Of a DNA stretch of 64,000 nucleotides, positions 59,338 to 64,000 are shown one piece after another. The translations under genes were made by a program, and so were the position numbers. Below the pieces are notes generated by a model. It searched no databases, was not told the DNA's origin, and saw nothing but the letters and a program-made list of their open reading frames with translations. The stretch is from Bradyrhizobium sp. AZCC 2262 (GTDB lineage: Bacteria > Pseudomonadota > Alphaproteobacteria > Rhizobiales > Xanthobacteraceae): the NCBI RefSeq assembly GCF_036924535.1, contig NZ_JAZHRT010000001.1:3844001-3908000 (forward strand), written 5' to 3'. Each line of letters starts with the position of its first letter. The stretch's first letter is position 1.

Positions 59338-59365
59338 TTGAGGTCGCGTCAATTTCTCTTATAAT
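59338..59365 (+). promoter_or_regulatory. Strong sigma-70 promoter abutting the XRE-cupin start
   Basis: TTGAGG (59338-59343), a 16-nt spacer, and a perfect TATAAT (59360-59365). The ATG at 59372 lies only 7 nt beyond the -10 box, at the expected transcription start, and there is no Shine-Dalgarno site between. The palindrome TACTATAGTA (59377-59386) follows within the first codons and may be an operator. Confidence 0.6.
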
Positions 59366-59371
59366 AGACAA

Positions 59372-59938
59372 ATGGATACTATAGTAGACGATCTCAGCAC
59401 CCGCCTCGCCCAGCGTCTCCGGCTTGAGCGCGACAGCCGCGGCTGGTCGCTGGCTGATCTCGCCGAGCGTTCCGGGGTTTCGAAGGCCACCATCAGCAAG
59501 ATCGAGCGCGCCGAGGTCAGTCCGACCGCGGTCGTGCTGGTTCGGCTCGCCAGCGCCTTCGATCTCACCCTCGCCGGCCTGATGCTGCGCGCCGAAGGCC
59601 AGGGTGGGCGCCTTTCCCGCGCCGCCGACCAGCCGGTGTGGCGCGATCCCGAGACCGGCTATCTGCGCCGCCAGGTGTTCAACCGGCCCGATCATCCCAT
59701 CGAAATCATCAAGGTCGAGATGCCCGCGAAGCAGCGCGTGACGCTGCCCGCCTCATCCTACGCACACATCCGCCAGGCGCTCTGGATGTTGTCGGGCGCG
59801 CTCGTCCTGATCGATGGCGGCGAACGCCACGAACTCCGTGCCGGCGATTGCCTCGGATTCGGTCCGCCGGCGGAAGTGACGTTTGCCAACGAGAGCGCCG
59901 CGCCCTGCACTTACGTCGTTGCCCTTGCCCGGAGCTAG
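59372..59938 (+). CDS. XRE-family regulator with cupin sensor domain
   Basis: 188 residues: helix-turn-helix at about 12-66 (SLADLAERSGVSKATISKIE) and a C-terminal cupin (about 110-185, ending PCTYVVALA) that binds an unknown ligand or metal. Such proteins are repressors or activators of neighbouring metabolic or transport genes. It is the first gene of a short operon with a small hypothetical and an acetyltransferase. Leaderless translation is predicted from its promoter spacing. The next in-frame Met is far inside, supporting this start. Confidence 0.88.
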   Translation: MDTIVDDLSTRLAQRLRLERDSRGWSLADLAERSGVSKATISKIERAEVSPTAVVLVRLASAFDLTLAGLMLRAEGQGGRLSRAADQPVWRDPETGYLRRQVFNRPDHPIEIIKVEMPAKQRVTLPASSYAHIRQALWMLSGALVLIDGGERHELRAGDCLGFGPPAEVTFANESAAPCTYVVALARS

Positions 59939-59944
59939 CTGGCG

Positions 59945-60298
59945 ATGGCGGAGAGCGAAATCAGGCGTTCTCCGGCCGACCCGGCAAGTTCGGAAAACCC
60001 CGTTCCCGCCGGCCACAATCACGGTCCGCCGCTCGACGACGAGCACCGGCCTGAATGGGGCCACGGCGGAATCGGGAATTATTTCTACTGGAAGGCGGCG
60101 CATCGCGCCGCGTGGCACAACCCTTCGCCCGGCATCGTCGCGTTTCGCATCAAAAAAGCCGAGCGGCTCGGCCTCACCTACGAAGAATACACATTGGAAA
60201 TCCTCGAACGCGGCCGTCACCTGCAGATCGAGGATGTCGAACGGATTGCAGAGATCAAGCAGGCGCGCGCTGCCCGCGCAGGCAGGAATCGAAGCTGA
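59945..60298 (+). CDS. Conserved-looking hypothetical, 117 residues
   Basis: Not recognised. 6 bp after the XRE-cupin stop. It has a His/Asn/Gly-rich region (AGHNHGPPLDDEHRPEWGHG), then aromatic NYFYWKAAHRAAWHNP and an amphipathic helix (LGLTYEEYTLEILERGRHLQ). No signal peptide or membrane helix. Conserved His residues could bind metal, but no nuclease motif can be confirmed. Operon position suggests a role linked to the cupin regulator. Confidence 0.7.
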   Translation: MAESEIRRSPADPASSENPVPAGHNHGPPLDDEHRPEWGHGGIGNYFYWKAAHRAAWHNPSPGIVAFRIKKAERLGLTYEEYTLEILERGRHLQIEDVERIAEIKQARAARAGRNRS

Positions 60299-60334
60299 AC
60301 CCGCGGAAACGCATTCGCCCGGAGCCGATAATTG

Positions 60335-60868
60335 ATGCCTGAGATCCAGATCAGAACACTGAAATCCTCGCCTGATATCTGCGCGACGCTCGGTGAAATG
60401 TTGGTTGAAACCGTTGAGAATGGCGGTTCGGTCAGCTTCATGCACCCTCTTCCGTTCGAAGCGGCCAACGAATTCTGGCGCAACTCGCTTGCTTCGGCCG
60501 ACCGAGGCGAGCGGATCGTTCTCGGCGCCTTTGACGGCGAAGACCTGATCGGCACCGTGACGCTCGTGCTCAACCTCGCGCAGAACCAGCCGCATCGCGC
60601 CGAGATCGCGAAGATGATGACGCGGGTCAGTCACCGCCACCGCGGCATTGCAACGTTGTTGCTGCGCGAGGCCGAGCGCATCGCGATCGCGCGCGGGCGC
60701 TGGCTGTTGGTGCTCGATACCGCCGAGGACGAGGGCGCGGCCGGACTTTACGAACGGATGGGATTTCAACTCACCGGACTGATTCCGGACTACGCGTTGA
60801 AACCCCATGGCGGCCTCACGGGCACGCTGATCTACTGGAAGCGGCTGCAGGATGCCGTGCCGGCATAG
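60335..60868 (+). CDS. GNAT-family N-acetyltransferase
   Basis: A 177-residue acetyltransferase: the acetyl-CoA loop RVSHRHRGIATLLLREAE and the C-terminal GLYERMGFQLTG identify the family. Start at ATG 60335; TTG 60332 has the better distance to GGAG. Third gene of the XRE-cupin operon, 36 bp after the hypothetical. Substrate unknown. Confidence 0.85.
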   Translation: MPEIQIRTLKSSPDICATLGEMLVETVENGGSVSFMHPLPFEAANEFWRNSLASADRGERIVLGAFDGEDLIGTVTLVLNLAQNQPHRAEIAKMMTRVSHRHRGIATLLLREAERIAIARGRWLLVLDTAEDEGAAGLYERMGFQLTGLIPDYALKPHGGLTGTLIYWKRLQDAVPA

Positions 60869-60984
60869 CCTCCTGCCCGGCCAACCGGCCTCACCTGAAT
60901 GGTGCAAGCTTTGGCAGCGCGATGCGTGCGAGCCGCCCCCGGTCGGCCCGACCGGAAAAGGGATTCGGAGCGCCGCATCACAAG

Positions 60985-61008
60985 CTGCTGACACCACGCT
61001 GTCAGCAG
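60985..61008. promoter_or_regulatory. Perfect palindrome upstream of the MFS gene, candidate operator
   Basis: CTGCTGACA (60985-60993), 6-nt spacer CCACGC, TGTCAGCAG (61000-61008): 9-bp perfect arms. It lies 100 bp before the MFS start and 117 bp after the acetyltransferase stop. The size fits a TetR- or MarR-type operator; no T tract argues against a terminator. Confidence 0.55.
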
Positions 61009-61107
61009 AACTGACTTAAGGAATCTTCGGCGTCCGTCAATCAATCGCGCGTTGCGCGCGCCTTCGATTTGGATCTGCCTTCCAATCACCGATATCGACG
61101 GGTCGGC

Positions 61108-62514
61108 ATGCACGAACGTACATCTCCTGCGGCGGATGGGCGAATTGTCCCGATCACATTTGCCCTTGGCCTCGGCGCATTTCTGACGCTGTTCGACGTG
61201 ACCGCGGTCGTGGTCGCCATGCCCGGCATCGCGAAGGACCTCGGCTTCGCCGTTGCCGGCGCCGCCTGGGTCATCGACGCGTACAGCCTTGCCTTCACAG
61301 GTGCTCTGCTTGCTTCCGGGGCGCTTGCAGACCGCTTCGGCCGCCGCCGTTCGATGTTGATCGGCAACGCCGTGTTCCTCGTTGCTTCTATCGCATGCGG
61401 CCTGGCGACGGATGGCCCGATGCTGTTGGCCTCGCGGGTCGTGCAGGGCGTCGGGGCCGCCTTCATGGTCACGGGCGCAACCGCGCTCATCGCCGGTGCA
61501 TTTCCGAATCTTGATCAGCGGGCACGGGCGTTCGGCATGATCGGGGTAATTGCCGGCGCCGCCATGGCCTTGGGCCCGACCTTGGGCGGCTTGCTCGCCT
61601 CATGGTTCGGCTGGCGCTGGATCTTTTACGCCAATATCCCCTTTTGTCTTTCGCTGACCCTCGTCGTGCCGCGATTTGTTGCCGAGACGAATGATCCGGA
61701 CGGGCCACCGCTCGACCCCGTGGGTGTCGCGTTGCTCACGATATCGCTTGGCTTGGCGATCGATGCACTGCTTCGGCGAGACGGCTCATTGGCAATTCGA
61801 GCCGGCTGCCTCGCCGGCAGCGCCATGGCGGCAATGTTGTTCGTTTTGCAGCAGTGGCGCAGTTCGCGTCCGGTGCTCGATCCCCGTGTATTCGCAACAT
61901 CGGCGATGGCCGGGGTCGGCGCGTTGCTCGCCGCCATCCAGTTTGGCTACTGGGCCGTGCTCGTCTACTTGCCCCTGTTCTTGAGCACCGGGCTCCTCGT
62001 GCGGATGGAGGTGGCAGGTGTCGCACTGCTTGCCGCGACGCTGCCGATGCTCCTGGTACCACTGATCGGCGGCCGCTTTGTTACGCAGTGGGGATGGCGG
62101 TGTTTCTTCGTCGTTGCGTTTGGCGTCATCGCCGCCGGAGACGCATTGCTTGCGTTGGCCGCCGTCTCCACCAGTCCGGCAATGCGCCTTGCAGCGACCA
62201 TCGCCGGAATGCTCACAATCGGCGTCGGCGCCGCCCTGGCAAATCCGCAAATGTCGAGCGTGGTGCTGGCGCTCGCACCGCCCACGCAAGCCGGCATGGC
62301 CTCAGCCGTGACCATGATCGTGCGTCAGGCCGGCTTTGCCATCAGCATTGCGGCGTTGGGAGCGACGCTCACGAGGACCGATATGGCAACGGCGTTCGCG
62401 GCACCATTCGCCCTCGCGACGCTTGCCGCGCTGGCCGCCATCGCCGCTGCGATCATCTTGCTTCCGGCCAAATCTTCTCAAAAAGACGCTTCTCAAAAAG
62501 ACGTGTCGGGTTGA
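61108..62514 (+). CDS. MFS drug efflux transporter, DHA2 (14-helix) type
   Basis: 468 residues from ATG 61108. Fourteen helices are predicted; motif A appears as GALADRFGRRRSMLIG between helices 2 and 3, and LFDVTAVVVAMPGIAKDLG holds the D1-type motif of helix 1. Homologues (EmrB, QacA, Smv-like) export quaternary ammonium compounds and other drugs. No adaptor or linked TetR gene; an upstream palindrome is the likely control site. Confidence 0.88.
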   Translation: MHERTSPAADGRIVPITFALGLGAFLTLFDVTAVVVAMPGIAKDLGFAVAGAAWVIDAYSLAFTGALLASGALADRFGRRRSMLIGNAVFLVASIACGLATDGPMLLASRVVQGVGAAFMVTGATALIAGAFPNLDQRARAFGMIGVIAGAAMALGPTLGGLLASWFGWRWIFYANIPFCLSLTLVVPRFVAETNDPDGPPLDPVGVALLTISLGLAIDALLRRDGSLAIRAGCLAGSAMAAMLFVLQQWRSSRPVLDPRVFATSAMAGVGALLAAIQFGYWAVLVYLPLFLSTGLLVRMEVAGVALLAATLPMLLVPLIGGRFVTQWGWRCFFVVAFGVIAAGDALLALAAVSTSPAMRLAATIAGMLTIGVGAALANPQMSSVVLALAPPTQAGMASAVTMIVRQAGFAISIAALGATLTRTDMATAFAAPFALATLAALAAIAAAIILLPAKSSQKDASQKDVSG

Positions 62515-62550
62515 GCGTTCCAGGTTCCGCCGAGAAACTTGGGGCGCGAC

Positions 62551-63303
62551 CTAACACCCCGCTGCGATCGCGAGGAAATCGGCTGCTTTCAGGCTGGCAC
62601 CGCCAACCAGCGCACCATTGACATCGGCGACCGCCATCAGTTCCGCCGCGTTGGACGGTTTCACGGAGCCGCCGTAGAGAATCCGGATCCTGCTACCCTC
62701 CGCCTTAAATCGGCTAGTGAGAACACCGCGGATAAAGCGATGAACTTGCTCGACATCTGCAGGCGTCGGCGTCAGCCCGGTACCGATCGCCCAGACCGGC
62801 TCATAGGCCACCACCAGATTGGCCGCCGTCGCGCCATCCGGCAACGAGCCCGCGAGCTGTCCGCCGCAGATATCCAGCGTCTGGCCGGCATCGCGCTGCT
62901 TCTGGGTTTCGCCGATGCAGACGATGGCCACGAGACCGGCCCGCCAGGCGGCTTCCGCCTTCTGCCGGACCAGCGCGTCGGTCTCGCCATGGTCGGCGCG
63001 CCGTTCCGAATGCCCGACGATGATGGCGCTGGCGCCGGCATCCGCCAGCATTTCCGCCGAGAGATCGCCGGTATGGGCGCCCGAGGCCTTTGCATGGCAA
63101 TCCTGGGCGCCGACGGCGAGTTTCGAACCGAGCGCCTTGTCGGCGAAACCGGCGATCAGGGTGGCCGGGGGACAGACCAGCAGATCGGCCTTGCTGGCCA
63201 ATGCACCCGCCCCCGCAATCATGGCCTCGAATTCACCCAAGGCGGATTTCAGGCCGTTCATTTTCCAGTTGCCGGCGATCAGGGGCCGGATGGCGTCGGT
63301 CAT
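62551..63303 (-). CDS. tpiA: Triosephosphate isomerase
   Basis: A 250-residue TIM barrel interconverting dihydroxyacetone phosphate and glyceraldehyde 3-phosphate. The active-site elements IAGNWKMNG (Lys), VGHSERR (His) and [13 protein letters not shown] (Glu) are intact, as is the C-terminal [13 protein letters not shown]. Divergent from the PpiD-like gene across 257 bp. Confidence 0.97.
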   Translation of the reverse strand: MTDAIRPLIAGNWKMNGLKSALGEFEAMIAGAGALASKADLLVCPPATLIAGFADKALGSKLAVGAQDCHAKASGAHTGDLSAEMLADAGASAIIVGHSERRADHGETDALVRQKAEAAWRAGLVAIVCIGETQKQRDAGQTLDICGGQLAGSLPDGATAANLVVAYEPVWAIGTGLTPTPADVEQVHRFIRGVLTSRFKAEGSRIRILYGGSVKPSNAAELMAVADVNGALVGGASLKAADFLAIAAGC

Positions 63304-63560
63304 GTCGATTATCCCCGCAATGTCAGCGTTGCAGATGCGCTAGCAGAGGCACGCCGCCAGTTCCAGATACCGGTTGGGCGGTCCCCAGGCCGTTAACCGC
63401 TTCAAATGGCCCACGCTGCCGAGGTTGCGAGGGGGGCGCTGCCACTTTATGATGCGTTTTCAACTCGGTGACGCCCTGTTGCGGAAGTCGATCCTGAACG
63501 GAATCGAATTTTCGCCGGGCACGACCCGGTTCCCCTCTCCTGCAAAAACAAGTTGGACCT

Positions 63561-64000
63561 ATGCTTCGAGGAATTCGGAAAGCCTCATCAAACTGGCTCG
63601 GCAAGGCCGTGATGGCCGTTGTGATGGGCGTTTTGATTGTCAGTTTCGCAGTCTGGGGCATCGCCGATATCTTCAAGGGGTTCGGCCAGTCGTCGCTCGC
63701 CAAGATCGGCAAGACCGAGATTTCGACCGAGCAATTCCGCCAGATCTACACGGAAAGGCTGCAGCAGCTCGGCCGCAGTTTCGGCCGTCCGCTGACCTCC
63801 GAACAGGCCCGCGCCTTCGGGATCGACCGGCAAGTGCTGCAACAGACCATCGCCGATGCCGCGCTGGATGAGGAAGCGCGGCGCATGGGGCTCGCCCAGT
63901 CCCAGGAAGAAACCATGCGGCTGATCTACAGCGACCCGAACTTCAAGGGGTTGGGCGGCAAGTTCGACCCGGCACGCTTTCAGGCCACGATCCGCCAGTT
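63561..64000 (+). CDS. PpiD/SurA-like periplasmic folding factor (N-terminal part)
   Basis: Cut by the right edge. The first 146 residues show a membrane anchor (AVMAVVMGVLIVSFAVWGIADIF) after a basic start (LRGIRKASSNW), then the SurA-N-type chaperone domain (TEQFRQIYTERLQQLGRSFG). PpiD anchors to the inner membrane and folds exported proteins with a rotamase domain, which is beyond this window. Neighbouring tpiA and secG match the usual alphaproteobacterial order. Confidence 0.88.
   Translation, partial: MLRGIRKASSNWLGKAVMAVVMGVLIVSFAVWGIADIFKGFGQSSLAKIGKTEISTEQFRQIYTERLQQLGRSFGRPLTSEQARAFGIDRQVLQQTIADAALDEEARRMGLAQSQEETMRLIYSDPNFKGLGGKFDPARFQATIRQ

Overview
This 64 kb, GC-rich window looks chromosomal and comes from an alphaproteobacterium of the Bradyrhizobium/Rhodopseudomonas type. 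The reasons are the gene order scpA-nagZ-SPOR-argS-dgt/erpA, a pyruvate dehydrogenase cluster whose E1 beta carries its own lipoyl domain, an ExoR homologue, and many dispersed palindromic repeats (CGTCATTGCGAG, CGTCACCCTGAGG, GGTGGGCAAAG and AGCATGATC types). The genus is inferred from recalled family features; no search was run.

Layout. 1-6.4 kb: housekeeping genes (scpA end, nagZ, SPOR protein, argS, dgt, erpA). 6.5-12.4 kb: accessory genes, namely an orphan TAXI binding protein, a LysR regulator divergent from a tartrate/malate dehydrogenase with a Bug-type binding protein, a higBA toxin-antitoxin pair, a small orphan gene and a gene remnant. 12.4-17.6 kb: a multidrug-type RND pump whose permease overlaps a periplasmic amidohydrolase gene. 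17.7-23.3 kb: exonuclease III, an acetyltransferase, a complete IS element lying inside a palindromic repeat, exoR and ilvD. 23.3-27.9 kb: a long non-coding stretch, an RTX calcium-binding protein, a Bug gene remnant and a lytic transglycosylase. 27.9-32.2 kb: a heavy-metal RND pump. 32.6-40.7 kb: a Bug protein, threonine synthase and the PDH cluster lpdA/pdhC/DUF5076/pdhB/pdhA. 41-50 kb: another LysR/Bug pair, ftsB, an FMN reductase, D-Ala-D-Ala ligase, an MBL hydrolase, an alcohol-dehydrogenase-like enzyme and enolase. 49.6-55.4 kb: a beta-propeller protein with cytochrome c, queF, a broken HAD gene, an HlyD/membrane-protein pair and an MFS transporter. 55.5-64 kb: kdsA, NIPSNAP, pyrG, secG, an XRE-cupin operon, a drug-type MFS transporter, tpiA and the start of a PpiD/SurA-like chaperone.

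How the genes work together. Central carbon metabolism (tpiA, eno, PDH) and envelope synthesis (nagZ, ddl, kdsA, slt, ftsB, secG) form the conserved backbone. The accessory genes are dominated by uptake (three intact Bug proteins, one Bug remnant, one TAXI protein, no permease for any of them) and export (two RND systems without an outer-membrane channel, an HlyD pair, two MFS carriers). The most notable signals are these: an IS transposase whose stop codon lies in the target duplication, an XRE-cupin regulator predicted to be read from a leaderless mRNA, a perfect operator-like palindrome before an MFS gene, an amidohydrolase translationally coupled to an RND pump, a beta-propeller/cytochrome c gene pair, and several gene remnants that record past rearrangement. 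No CRISPR array, rRNA, tRNA, prophage or obvious large biosynthetic cluster was seen.
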